Positions 1 through 19,085 of a stretch of 64,000 bases of DNA are shown here, piece after piece. The notes below the pieces were generated by a model. It was given only the letters and a program-made list of their open reading frames with translations, did no database searches and had not been told where the DNA came from. The stretch is from Sorex araneus (taxonomy: Eukaryota; Chordata; Mammalia; Eulipotyphla; Soricidae). The stretch's first letter is position 1, and each line of letters begins with the position of its first letter. The stretch covers positions 49,455,137 to 49,519,136 of the forward strand of contig NC_073304.1 in assembly GCF_027595985.1 (NCBI RefSeq). The letters run 5' to 3'. The position numbers were made by a program, and so were the translations under genes.

Positions 1-1
1 A

Positions 2-328
<327 letters not shown>

Positions 329-1535
329 CCTTAGCCATACTTAGTCATTGACACTGGAATGGTATTTGTAAAGGTTTTTTTTTTTAATTTATTCAAAAAA
401 GGCATAGTATTTTAGTACTTTTTACAAATAATGCTCTTATAAAAATGCTACTGATCTTATAAGCTTTTAAAAATTTTTTAAAAAGTAAAATTACAAAAGT
501 CTTTCACCATTATCCTCAGGTGATCAGTAGCATTGCCTTGTCTTGGATCCTCAGTGCTGCCAAAAAGGCCAGTATAAAGAATTTATATTTGCACTGTAGA
601 CTCTGGTAAAATATGGTTTTAAATGATGTTGATTGCACTGAAAGGGGATAGCGCATTTGTGGATTTTTTTCGAATTTGAGTTACAGATGCCTTTTTAAGG
701 CAATGAATTTACACAAATATAGGGAGTGTATGGTGTTAAGTGATTTTTAAAACTTCTTTATCCATCTTCTAAGTTTTACTTCTAGTTTTTACAATTTAGG
801 AGAATTGTGAATTACACCCACTGTTCTTAAAACTTTTTAACGCCATGTCTTAAATACCAGAATTTGCTGCTGAAATCAAAAATAGAATGAAAATATCAAA
901 GTGCACTGTTATTTTGTCAAAATGTAAACAATGACTTTCGAGCCCTATCATAGAAGAAATTAAGATATGTGTCTCATTCAGATGTGCCTTTTTTGGGTTT
1001 TTTTTTTTTTTTGGCAGACTATGATGTCTTTAGCTAATGAGTTGCCTATTGTTTTGGAAAACAAAGTTAATATGCCATGTATGTACAGTTTGTTTATATT
1101 GTATATTTAAAGATTATGCTAATAACCTATATAAATTTAAGTGACTCGAGGCCTATAATACAGACTGCTACTTCACTAATTCATAAATTCTGAAGAAAAG
1201 TCTCATGGCAGAGGATCAACTACCTGGCCTTCAAAATCTAGTTATTTTCTCTCTAAATCTCATGTTAACTAAAATTTCAGAATCTTTTTATAGATTGGTA
1301 ATATTTAAACCAGCAAATACTTAAAGCTTTATAACTTTTTAATCAGAGAAGTGAGTAAAACTTTTATTTGCCATTTGTACTCCAAAGTGATGAAAAACGT
1401 GTTTTCTTGACTATGTGGTAGCAGCAGTTGTTAAGTAGCCAAAAAGCCACATTGTTTATTTACTGGTCTGTGGCCTTTTACTGTGCTTTGTATCAGAGTT
1501 CTTAACAAGATTAATAAATCACCCCAGTCTTAATT
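329..1535 (+). other. SOS2: SOS2 3' untranslated region
   Basis: AT-rich, non-coding sequence follows the SOS2 stop codon. An AATAAA signal at 1513-1518 is followed about 15-20 bases later by CCCCAGTCTT, a plausible cleavage zone near 1535. No repeat family is recognisable in it, which suits an exonic 3'UTR. The end point is inferred from the signal, not from transcript data. Confidence 0.75.
1513..1518 (+). terminator. SOS2: Polyadenylation signal of SOS2
   Basis: A canonical AATAAA in the sense strand 1.2 kb after the SOS2 stop. It is the last such hexamer before the SINE and VCPKMT promoter, so it is the likely main poly(A) signal. Confidence 0.7.
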
Positions 1536-1633
1536 TTTAAAGGATATTTAACATACGTGTTTTTATTATATGGAACAGCGGGGAGGAAGATTGTTAATTC
1601 TGTATGGGGTATTAGAATTCTTAATATACTGTG

Positions 1634-1800
1634 CAGTTTTGGAGCTGGAGAAATATTACAGTGGTTATTGCAGCCAACCCAGGTTGGATCTTCTGCATCC
1701 TGTGTGTTCCCCAAGCACCACCAGGAGTAATTCCTGAGTGCAGAGCCAGGAGTAACACCTGAGCATTACTCAGTCTGGCTTCAGAGCAAAGCAAACAAAA
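1634..1800 (+). repeat. SINE-A, diverged copy
   Basis: A recognisable head (GGAGCTGGAGAAATA) is followed by the diagnostic body CCAGGAGTAATTCCTGAGTGC and a degenerate tail. It lies in the SOS2-VCPKMT spacer, in the same orientation as both genes. Confidence 0.85.
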
Positions 1801-2181
1801 ATCACGCAATTTAAGTATTATAATCCCGATCAATTTAAGCAGTGACGTTTTAAAGGGATAACCTGTCTTCGCTGATAAAAACCCTGAAAGATTCCAGTAA
1901 CCATTTTATGCATTCCGATGAGAAATGTGGAGCATGCTGGAGTACTGTTGTTTACAACTGTAGCCATCCATCCTTGCTGGGATCCCTGCAGTTTACCCTG
2001 GAAGGGCCATCCGCCACAGTGTGAAAAATACTATCCTTGTCTGGAACAGTGATGTTCAGACTGCCCGTTTATTCAGTTTGTGACTTAGGGTTTTGATATA
2101 CATACCACCACCACTAAGGGGTCCAAGTAACCAGGCTCACTTAAGCCTGGTACTTCTAGACCCGCCCCATCATTTCCGTTA

Positions 2182-2213
2182 CCCCCCCCCCCCACACACA
2201 CACACACACACAC
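2182..2213 (+). repeat. Poly(C) plus (CA)n microsatellite
   Basis: Twelve cytosines run directly into about ten CA units. It sits just upstream of the VCPKMT promoter and is probably length-polymorphic. Confidence 0.95.
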
Positions 2214-2290
2214 CCTCCTTAGTAAACGCGCCAGTTTCTTAAAGGAGAAAGAAAACGCCTGCCGGCTCCCGCTCCAGGCGGGGAAGCTTC

Positions 2291-2300
2291 GCGCATGCGC
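2291..2300. promoter_or_regulatory. NRF1-type palindromic site
   Basis: GCGCATGCGC is the full palindromic consensus for nuclear respiratory factor 1. It lies 100 bases upstream of the VCPKMT ATG inside the CpG island. Binding is inferred. Confidence 0.6.
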
Positions 2301-2316
2301 CGTGGTGCAGACTCGG

Positions 2317-2331
2317 CCACTAGGTGGGGCC
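2317..2331 (+). promoter_or_regulatory. CTCF-like core in the VCPKMT promoter
   Basis: CCACTAGGTGGGGCC resembles the CTCF core CCACYAGRKGGCRS with one mismatch (G for C after GGTGG). It sits between the NRF1-type and CRE-like sites. Confidence 0.35.
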
Positions 2332-2346
2332 TCAGAGCCCTGCGCG

Positions 2347-10622
<8,276 letters not shown>

Positions 10623-11675
10623 GGTCTTGACCAACTTACCCAAGCCTCTAACAACCTGGGTTAGCGAAAGATGTGAATGGAGCATGTGCACATAGCATCA
10701 GCATGGGAAGATTGTGTTCACAGACTTTTCCAGCATGACATAGAGTTCCATGTATAGACAACAACCACCATGGTCTGTCTGCAGTATGACAAATGACTGC
10801 CTGCCTGCCAGTGGATCTGAAATACAACTTGTTTATAGATCAGCATCAAGTTCTGCTTAAAAGAAACATGTATCAGTCACTCCTCAAAAAAGATGATGAG
10901 GTTAGCTTAAAATCTGCTAAAAATAAACAGTGAAATAGCATGACAACTTGTAATATTTCAGGAAACAGGAGAAAAATTAGTCATACTTTCAAAGAGAAAT
11001 ATCTATTAGTATATATGGTATATAATGATGCCTAAATTCAAACCAGTACATTTTAGTCTTTAAGATAGATATATTTAACAGGAAATGTCAAGTTAATATA
11101 TTAATGTGGTAGGATTTATCAGATATATATCTTAGTACTTTATTGCTGTTAAGATCATTCTGACATGTACTTTTACTTTAAAAACTGAAAATGTTTTGTG
11201 TACCTAAACTGACAAAAGTTTTAATTTTCCACCATACATGTCTATGTAAGTAAATTACATTGTAGTGAGTTAATAAGAAAGAAAGAAATCTGGATTGAAA
11301 GGGAGAAAAGGTACTTTTATAAGATGTTTTGTTTGAAAATGGTATGAGAAAAACAATTTCAGGCTCACATTTGTATAACTTAATGTACTTGTGTACGTCT
11401 TTTGAGAAAATCTGACTAAAAACACTGTAAGTTAGCTTGTTTACATGGAAAAGAAAGGTTTTTTAATAAGTATAAATGTTGTTCTATATATACTTGCCAA
11501 ATTATTATGATTCTGTGTGGTCTGCTTTGTTAAATCATCTCACATTGACTGATCTGTCCAGGATTTCAGACAAAATTTCAAGAGTAATAGTAACTAGACA
11601 GAGTTCTGGTTTTTACAGACATTGGTGCTAGGTAGCAATTTTATGTGTTAAAATAAACATTGTTTTTGAGACCCT
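10623..11675 (+). other. VCPKMT: VCPKMT 3' untranslated region (probable)
   Basis: AT-rich sequence with no recognisable interspersed repeat follows the stop. Two AATAAA signals, at 10922-10927 and 11652-11657, suggest a short (~0.3 kb) and a long (~1.05 kb) 3'UTR. The T/G-rich GTTTTTGAGACCCTGTG after the second resembles a downstream element. Extent is inferred. Confidence 0.65.
11652..11657 (+). terminator. VCPKMT: Distal poly(A) signal of VCPKMT
   Basis: AATAAA followed within 30 bases by a TGTTTTTGAG tract. It is the last sense-strand signal before SINE-derived and unique intergenic sequence. Confidence 0.55.
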
Positions 11676-11804
11676 GTGACTCTGAATGCTATAATTAATA
11701 TGGAAGAAAATGAGTTTCTAAAGCAGGCGATTGCTTTTCAGAAAGAGCAGAAGCAGCCCTCTTTAGAGAAATTTAGGCTCAAAGTCAAAAGTGCAGTTCT
11801 TGGC

Positions 11805-11960
11805 AGCCCAGGAGCTCAAAAAGACTGGATCTCATTTAGAGCCCCAAATTTGGTCCCCAGCACTACACAGTCTCCTGATCACCTGATCGTTGCTGGGGGG
11901 GGACCCGCTATGCACTGAGCTGGGAGTAGTCCCTGAGCATCTTCAGTAGTGACACCAAAG
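11805..11960 (+). repeat. SINE-A, old copy downstream of VCPKMT
   Basis: Only the second half is clear (GGTCCCCAGCACTACAC, GAGCTGGGAGTAGTCCCTGAGCATC). A run of eight G interrupts it. Confidence 0.65.
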
Positions 11961-12538
11961 GAAGGAACAGGAAGAGCAGTTCCTTTGTCTATACCTCTAA
12001 AGTGTGTTTTGCTGTTCTTTTTCAAAATATTTCATTCCCCTGGGCATTCCACTAAACCTTTTAATCAGCGCAGTTAGTATGACCTAAATATATGATACTT
12101 GATTAGTTACAGATAGCATCAGCGATTATTAGTAAAGTCTAGACTGATAACCATGGAACTTGCAAGGTTGTTTCATGGCATTGTTGAAATTTGTAAAAAT
12201 AAGTGACAGCTACAGTAATCCACCCAGATTCATCAGGACTCTATTCCACAGCTTCCCCCTTTTGCTGTACTTTCAATACACATTTCCTGTAGGTCTTCAG
12301 CTGGGCTTCAGTGGAAAGCCCAGCTTGGCCCTGCAGACTGCCCGGCTCCTTCATGTCAGTTTGCCACAGTCTTACCTGACACTCATGAGCATCATCCTCT
12401 TCCCTGTCCTTTATTCAACTTTTACTTACACCTCCTTGGTGAGTCACATACATTCATTGTCATCTGCTTCTAGTTAACCAAAGTTACTGATGTGAAATTA
12501 GGAATAGTTATCATTTCTGTCTTTAAGAAATTTTAAAT
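11961..12538. other. Unique intergenic sequence
   Basis: No gene, RNA or recognisable repeat. Open frames here are short and match nothing I know. Confidence 0.5.
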
Positions 12539-12539
12539 G

Positions 12540-12705
12540 GGGGCCAGAGGGATAGTACAGCAAGTAAGGCACTTGCTGTGCCTGCAGCCAACCCCAGCTT
12601 GATCTCTAGCACCACTTGTGGTTCCCCCAAGCTCCTCCAGGAGTGATCCCTAAGCCCAGAGCCAGGAGTAAGCCCTGAGCACCGCTGGGTATGGCCCCCA
12701 AACAA
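12540..12705 (+). repeat. SINE-A
   Basis: GGGGGCCAGAGGGATAGTACAG head, CCAGGAGTGATCCC body, no long A-tail. Confidence 0.9.
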
Positions 12706-13400
12706 AATTAAGGTACTTTCCCCTGCCCCCCTTCTCCCATGGCCAAAGCAGAATAGAGATCCAAGTCACCTTGTAAAATCAGAAAACCACTGGTCTTTAG
12801 GACAGCGAGCGTTATCAGGACTATTGAGGACTTCCAGTTTGTAGCATGTGCCCTGTTCATACATGCTCCTTAACACTCCAGCCTGAAGAGGCCTCTGGCA
12901 ACATGCAGTGTTGGAAAAAGTTGGGATTTAAGTATCTGACCATGAGGGAGGGATTAAGAGGCTTCTGTACCCAGAAACCACAGGAGAGGAATTCTGAAGA
13001 AGTGATTTCAGATGCAGGGTGTCTCCAGAAAGAGAAAAATCATATTTTTCCCACCTGCTTGGATTTGTTTTTAGCCAACTGTTGGCACATCTGTTTTATT
13101 CCGAAGCATGGGGAGTGAAATTGGAGTATTAACCTGGGGGTGGACAGAGAGGTTTTGAAGATAGATCCTGCCAGCCTGAGAGTTGAAACATGAGTTGGGG
13201 ACTCGGGGGGTTTCTGGCAGCCATGTGGGAAAGTTCTAAGGAAGGTGCAGTGGATGAGTAGGTGTGGGTCAGTACCAAGGACTAGCCAGAAAAAGACAAC
13301 TGAAATCTTAAGGACTGCCAGTGCCAGAGGAAGAGGGTGGGCAAGGGCCACCGCCTCATGAAATCCCAAGCCAACAAGGGAATCTCCACAAACAGCTGTT
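12706..13400. other. Unique intergenic sequence
   Basis: I see no coding or repeat signature. The 90- and 139-codon frames here lack any familiar motif and overlap on opposite strands. Confidence 0.45.
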
Positions 13401-13404
13401 TCTC

Positions 13405-13540
13405 CATCTAGGCTGCATATGAAATCACTTAGAAAATTTAAAGCAAACAAATAACACATTTAGACACATTCTATGTCTAACTAAGTCAGAGGCATGGGAT
13501 TCTTGCTAATATTTAGCCCATGTTGAGAACCACTACAATA
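13405..13540 (-). repeat. MER5-like DNA transposon relic
   Basis: GCTGCATATGAAATCACTTAG at one end and GTTGAGAACCACTAC at the other resemble the inner and terminal parts of MER5 (hAT-Charlie). The match is by eye and diffuse. Confidence 0.45.
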
Positions 13541-13717
13541 AGGAAACCTCTCTAGCATCTAATTCTCAAGAGGAAGATAACAAGGGGGGAAATGAGTATT
13601 ATAAAGACAAACCACCCTATAGTTAGAATGACATATAATGCTAAGGGAGGGGAGATCTTTGACATGGAACCTTCTATGAAATGTTATTAAAATAGACTGA
13701 ACTTAAGAAGCTAAGTA

Positions 13718-13897
13718 GGGGCCGGAGTATAGCACAGTGGGTAGAGCGTTTGCCTTGCACGCGGCTGACCTGGGTTCAATCCCTGGCATCCCATATGGTC
13801 TGCCCGTGCACCGCCAGAAGTAATTCCTGAGTACAGAGCCAGGAGTAACCCCTGGTCATCATTGGGTGTGACCCCCAAAAGTCAAATAAAAAAAAAA
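13718..13897 (+). repeat. SINE-A with TSD
   Basis: Nearly complete and close to consensus. A direct repeat AAGCTAAGTA lies at 13708-13717 and 13898-13907, at the edges of the element and its A-tail. Confidence 0.95.
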
Positions 13898-13959
13898 AAG
13901 CTAAGTATCTGAAGGTTTAGAAAATAATGGCCAAGAAAGTAAAGAAAGGAACTAAACAG

Positions 13960-14105
13960 CTGGGGGGAAATTAGAGATAGTATAGAACTTAAAGCACTTT
14001 GCGTACAGCTGGTGTGGGTTCACTCCCCTATATTACCTGCTGTCCCTTAGCACTGCCAGGAGCAATCCTTGAGCACCACTGGGTGTGGCCCAAAAACAAA
14101 ACAGG
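13960..14105 (+). repeat. SINE-A, old copy
   Basis: GAGATAGTATAGAAC head and CCAGGAGCAATCCTTGAGCACC body, ending CAAAAACAAAAC. Confidence 0.8.
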
Positions 14106-14276
14106 GTTGTTACAGGTATAGCTTCAATTATTTGAATCTTCCCCATACATCAGCTATGACTTTAACATCTTTGAGGCTGCATGATGTTGAGTCTTCACCT
14201 GCTACAGTTCATAGGCAAGGGTCCTAACTTGAGAGTGAAGTTAGGTTACTTTTAGTTATTTTTAAGATGTATTAAT

Positions 14277-14425
14277 AGGGCCAGGAAGATAGCTCAAATG
14301 GCCGAAGCATATGCTTTTGTTTGTGGGAGCCCCAGGTTTAACTTCTGGTACTGGATTATCCTCCAAACACCACACCAAGCTGGGAATAGCCCCAAGAACC
14401 ATCAGCTGTGACCCCCAAATCAAGA
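14277..14425 (+). repeat. SINE-A, very diverged
   Basis: GGGCCAGGAAGATAGCTC head with a GCCCCAGGTTTAACTTC segment in the B-box place and a GAATAGCCCCAAGAACC body. Confidence 0.65.
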
Positions 14426-14730
14426 AGTATTAACAATCAAGAATTTTATTGTTCATGGAGTTTCTTTCATTATACATCTTTGCAATTTTTTTTCTTAGCC
14501 CTTTTCTTTGAAACTTCCTCTGTAAATAATACCAGATAACAAAATTAACTCCATCTAGAGAGAATATATTCAATGAAGACTGATACAAGATGACTGTTAT
14601 TCTAAAGGTTCCCTGTAGATGGCATTGCTTGACTTTTTAAACAGTTTATAAAGGAAGTTGTTCAAATAGAACATATTTTTGAATACTTGATGCTTTCAAA
14701 GGTGAACTAACTTAGACTTTAGAAGAATAA

Positions 14731-14905
14731 AATTGGAGCTGGAGAGATAGTACAGTTGGTAGTGCACGTGCCTTGCTTTTGCCCAACCAGGTTTGATGCC
14801 CAGCACTGCATATGGTCCCCCCAGCACCTCCAGGAGTGATGGCTGAGCACAGAGCCAGGTGTAAGCCATAGCACTGTCGGGTACGACCCTAAAACCAAAA
14901 TAAAT
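14731..14905 (+). repeat. SINE-A
   Basis: TTGGAGCTGGAGAGATAGTACAG to GGGTACGACCC; tail AAAACCAAAATAAATAAA. Confidence 0.9.
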
Positions 14906-15035
14906 AAACTTGCCATGTATTTTCAGATACAGCATGGTTGTCTTAGTCCTTTCAAGCTGTTGTAACAAAAAATACCATAGATAGATGAAATCCAAAACAG
15001 AACTTTCTGTTCACATTTCTGGAAGCCAAAAGTTA

Positions 15036-15940
15036 ATTAATTTTTTAAAATTTATTTATTTTATTGAATCGCCATGTGGAAAGTTACAAAGCTTTCAGGC
15101 TTATGTCTCAGTTATACAATGCTCGAACACCCGTCCCTTCACCAGTGCACATATTCCACCACCAAAATCCCCAGTATACCTCCCACCTCCCACCCCCACC
15201 TGCGTAGCTGATAAATTTCACTTCACTTTCTCTTTACCTTGATTACATTCCATATTTCAACACAAAACTCACTATTGTTGTTGGAGTTTCCCCCCCAAAA
15301 AAACAGCCCCACTGAAAAGGAAGCATTTGATAATTAGTTTTCTATTGCTGAGAATGAAGAGATATGAAGTCACGGCTGCGTGGCTTGGGATTTCTGTATT
15401 TTAGTAATTTAGTAACTAGGTCCAGGGAGATTTATGTAAGAAATTGTACATTTCCCTTCCTGGGCAGCGTGGGGCTATGGCTTAGTTCACAGTCTAGAGA
15501 CATTTCTGCAAGAAGCTGCTGGTACCAAAAGTAGTCTAGCTGGCCTCTGGATAGTGGTCAATCAGCAGCAGAGCAGCCGCACACACGTGTGGCTGCCAGG
15601 TCGCATTTTGGCGGAGAGCACGCCGGTATTGCCCCCATCCCGAGATCACCTGCGCGTCCCACTGTTGCAAGTTCATACCTCTTTTTTTTTTTTCCCTCCC
15701 ACGCCTCCAAGTTTGTACCTCCTTCATGGTCCTTATAAAATGGAGGACGCCACACCATCTTTCCCCGAAAAGGGAAAAAAGCCAAAGAAAGAAAGAACTT
15801 TCCCCTCCTCAGCCAGCGTGGGGCTATGGCTTAGTTCACAGTCTAGAGACATTTCTGCAAGAAGCTGCTGGTACCAAAAGTAGTCTAGCTGGCCTCCGGA
15901 TCGTGGTCGATCAGCAGCAGAGCGGCCGCACACAACTCGA
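15036..15940 (-). mobile_element. Composite retroposon: ~349-bp tandem units joined to an L1 3'UTR
   Basis: An insertion of about 905 bp bounded by a 15-bp TSD, GGAAGCCAAAAGTTA, at 15021-15035 and 15941-15955. Read in reverse, its 3' ~420 bp match the 3'UTR of the L1 at 6009 (CTTCATTCTCAGCAAT, TGCACTGGTGAAGGGA, then AATAAA and an A-tail). Its 5' part holds two copies of a ~120-bp GC-rich block (15466-15585 and 15815-15934) offset by 349 bases and almost identical. There is no ORF2. The layout resembles a non-autonomous SVA/LAVA-like element or an L1 reduced to promoter monomers plus 3'UTR. I do not recognise a described family. Confidence 0.85.
15466..15934 (-). repeat. Tandem ~349-bp units in the composite retroposon
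   Basis: The block AGCGTGGGGCTATGG...GCAGAGCAGCCGCACACA recurs at 15815 with only a few changes (for example CTCTGGATAGTG versus CTCCGGATCGTG). Between the blocks lie a poly-T tract and a CpG-bearing GCATTTTGGCGGAGAGC segment. One and one-third units are present, so the 5' end is probably truncated. Confidence 0.9.
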
Positions 15941-15969
15941 GGAAGCCAAAAGTTATTATCCAGGTACCT

Positions 15970-16145
15970 GAGGTTCCAGGAAGATACTGCAGCAGATAAG
16001 TACTGACTTGAATGCAGCTGGCAAGGTTCAATCCACCACTCTTATATGGGCCCCCAAAATCCCTGTTCAGGAGTGATTCCAGAACAAAGCCAGGAGTAAG
16101 CCCTGAGCAACCCCTATGTGGCTCAAAAAGCAAAAAACAAACAAA
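15970..16145 (+). repeat. SINE-A, old copy
   Basis: Clear second half (GCCAGGAGTAAGCCCTGAGCAA, then GGCTCAAAAAGCAAAAAAC); head mutated. Its 5' end abuts the TSD of the composite retroposon. Confidence 0.75.
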
Positions 16146-17005
16146 AAAGAATGAGAATTAGAATCTTAAATTATATGTATCTGCTTTTCCATCTGGGATA
16201 ATACTTAAAGTGGGATAATACTTAACTGCATTATGTTGAACTTTCAAAACTTTGTTTCTAGTTGATGTAATTTTGTGAATGCTAAATACTGCTCTTAATT
16301 TTCAGATGCTTAATACTTATGTAACCCTAACTTGTTTTAATAATGAAGTCATTCCTATTTTTTAAGAAAAGATTAAAACAATGATATATTTTCCCTTGCA
16401 AGACAATATTAAGTCTTAACAACATTAAGGTGGAGAAAGCTGGAGTAGATACAGTTCTTCTGAGCTAAAGTATTTGAGTACTTAGCAAATTTCCTTCAGA
16501 TTATGAAGTACCACTGGAGGTCTGTCAAACTCTTGATGAGCGTGCTTTTAAATACTCTGGTGAGTTTTAAGAAGTTAACTTTTGTTCTGATGTCATTCTC
16601 TTGAGATCCAGGCAGTGTAACAGTACAAATTCCAGATCTGTGTGGCTTCTCATTGCTCTGACAAATTATCACCAGAGTTAAGAATATAAATAGTTCCATG
16701 TATCAACATTCCATGCCCGACTATTCTTTCAGCTGTCTGTTCTTTAAGTGATGTAACCGAAAATGCACTTGTATATACTGCATGGTTATTGAGATGCTCC
16801 AAATACAAATAATAGGTTTTATCTAAAACTTAGGTGAGAAACATCAAGTTCAGAAGTATAATCACCTTGTAGTATGCAGTTCATGGCATAAGACTGATTT
16901 CGTGAAATCTAAATTCAGGAAAAGCAAGTTCCACACTCTCACTAATAATAAATATTTAACCAGTAAAAGTCTTTGGATTTCAGTGACATTTATGAATGAT
17001 ATTTG
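16146..17005. other. Unique AT-rich intergenic sequence
   Basis: No gene or named repeat seen. A 13-base direct repeat, GGGATAATACTTA, occurs twice near 16195-16225. Confidence 0.5.
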
Positions 17006-17009
17006 GAAG

Positions 17010-17165
17010 CGGGGTGGGGGCGGTGCACACCCACCAATGCTCAGGGGTTACTCCTGGCTCTGTACTCAGGAATCCCTCCTGGCAGTGCTTGGGGGACCAT
17101 ATGGGATGCCAGGGATTGAGCCTGGCTTGGCCATGTGCCAGGAAAGTGCTATCTTTCCAGCCCCT
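17010..17165 (-). repeat. SINE-A
   Basis: Head at the right edge (GGGGCTGGAAAGATAGCAC in reverse); the A-tail has been lost. Confidence 0.9.
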
Positions 17166-17705
17166 GAATATCTTTTTTAATAGCCACCTTTTAAATGTTG
17201 TCACAGGATTTTAAACCTTTGTTCATGCCTTGCGTGCATCCAACTCTGATTTGAGTGCCAGCTTGACAGAAGGAGGCCCTTAAGCCTAGCCAGAATGGCT
17301 TTGAGGTTCCCACCACCTCAAGGCCCAAGGAGCACGACATCCTCAGGACCACACGTTCAAACTGCCCAGTTGGCTAAGAATTGCCAGGAGTGGTCCTTGA
17401 ACCCCCTAAGCACTGCTTAGGAGGCAAGAAAAAAAAAAAACAGAAAACAAATACTTCACCTATCAAGCTTTTATCTGATAGAGCTATAAACCTGAGCTCC
17501 AAGGATACAGCTGCAGAGCTCAGTGAGCTTGATGGGAACAGAATAATTAGCTCTAGAAGATTGCCCCTGTGTAGTTCCAAATCCAGTCACCTTTTCTAAG
17601 TGGAAAATGGCTCATTTGATTACTACCTAATCAGTTGTTTGTCCTTGAGTATATAAATTAAGCCCTTTGATTGTTAGTGTTTTATAATATAAAAGAGATC
17701 TGTCT

Positions 17706-17847
17706 AGGGCTGGAGCAATAGCACAGCTGGTAGAGCATTTGCCTTGCACACGGCCAATCAGAGTAATTCCTGAGTGCATGAGCCAGGAGTAACCCCTGTA
17801 CATCGCCAGGTGTGACCAAGAAAAAAAAAAAAAAGAGAGAGAGATAG
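17706..17847 (+). repeat. SINE-A with central deletion and TSD
   Basis: The head is intact to CACACGGCC, then the sequence jumps to GAGTAATTCCTGAGTGC, losing the B box and about 50 bases. A 12-bp TSD, AGAGATCTGTCT, is at 17694-17705 and 17848-17859. The A-tail has become AAGAGAGAGAGATAGAG. Confidence 0.93.
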
Positions 17848-17859
17848 AGAGATCTGTCT

Positions 17860-18687
17860 ATTGGACAGAATGGAGGTGATGGTTAAACCAGACAGTGTGT
17901 GAGAACAAGAGATACTCTAAGAATTCTGACTGGCAAACTCCTGAAAATTTGAAAAGTGAAAAGTCTTCCTAAGTCAATCACATAATGTAGTCCAGGAGAA
18001 GCAAACAGAAGTCTTTTTTGTTGTTTTGGTTTGGGACATCACACGTGAAAAAGATAAGCCAGGGGAAAACCTTAATAATTGTGATTACTCCCCCAAAATT
18101 CTGAAAAATAGTAAGATATGAAATGTTACCATGATGATACTTTGTAGCAGAATATAATTCCAAAACAGAAACAATAAAAGACCCGGAGAAATAGTTCCTG
18201 CCCTCCCCCCATTGAAACCATAAAGATCCCAATACAGCAGACTTTTGGAGACCAAAGGACAGGAAGAGAATTCAGCAAAGAAATTCCTGAAAATTCATCA
18301 GAATACAATAAAGTGCTAGAAAATTAAATGCATAGCTATTTTGCTATTTCCCTACTTAGACTGAAGCTGAAGTCTTACATATAAAATATCTAGAACAACA
18401 CAGAATGTCAAAAAGAATCTAAATTCCTTTCTACTGTTGTCTAACCCCCATTCTTCCATGACGGAAGCATTGAACAGGTTTATTTACTCTTTCAGTTCAG
18501 TCAACATAAAGACATAATGCTAGATGTCTGTAATAAAACATTGGTATTCTTTTAGGTCTGTGTTAATAACATGCAATCTTAAGGTCCTCATTCATCCATA
18601 GGAAGGTAAATACCATAGGTTGTTTGTTTTCTTAAGGCTAATTTGGGAGAAGTGCAATAATAAAGGTAAAGTTTTTTTCTTTACTCT
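17860..18687. other. Unique intergenic sequence
   Basis: Nothing recognised: no open frame with a familiar motif and no SINE or L1 signature. Confidence 0.45.
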
Positions 18688-18689
18688 TT

Positions 18690-19085
18690 TTTTTTTTTTT
18701 GATGGCAGGTGGTGGGATGGGTGTGAGACCACAGTGGCGGCGCTCAGTCAGGGTTTACTCAGGGATCATTCTTGGCAGGACTCATGGAACCATATGTGGT
18801 GCCAGAGATTGAAACTGGGTCACCTTGGCGCTGGAGAGATAGCACAGCAGGTAGGGCGTTTGCCTTGCATGCAGCCGACCCGGGTTCGATTCCCAGCATC
18901 CCATGTGGTCCCCCGAGCACCGCTAGGAGTCATTCCTGAGTGCAGAGTCAGGAGTAACCCCTGAGCATTGCCGGGTGTGGCCCAAGAAAAAGCAAAAAAA
19001 AAAAAAAAAAACAAGAATTAATCTGAAACTGGGTCAGCTACTTGCATGACAAGTGCCCTACCTGATGTACTATCTTTCCCAGCCC
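18690..19085 (-). repeat. SINE-A (outer copy) split by a younger SINE-A
   Basis: The left part (18690-18822) holds the tail and body. The right part (19037-19085) holds the head, ending CTATCTTTCCCAGCCC. The element is interrupted inside its B-box-adjacent region. Confidence 0.85.
18823..19023 (+). repeat. SINE-A (inner copy) nested in another SINE-A
   Basis: A near-consensus SINE with an 18-A tail, bounded by the TSD TGAAACTGGGTCA at 18810-18822 and 19024-19036. The target lies inside the reverse-oriented outer SINE. Confidence 0.96.

Noticed and set aside
15466-15934. CRISPR-like or satellite repeat
   Set aside because: Only two copies 349 bases apart inside one TSD-bounded retroposon.
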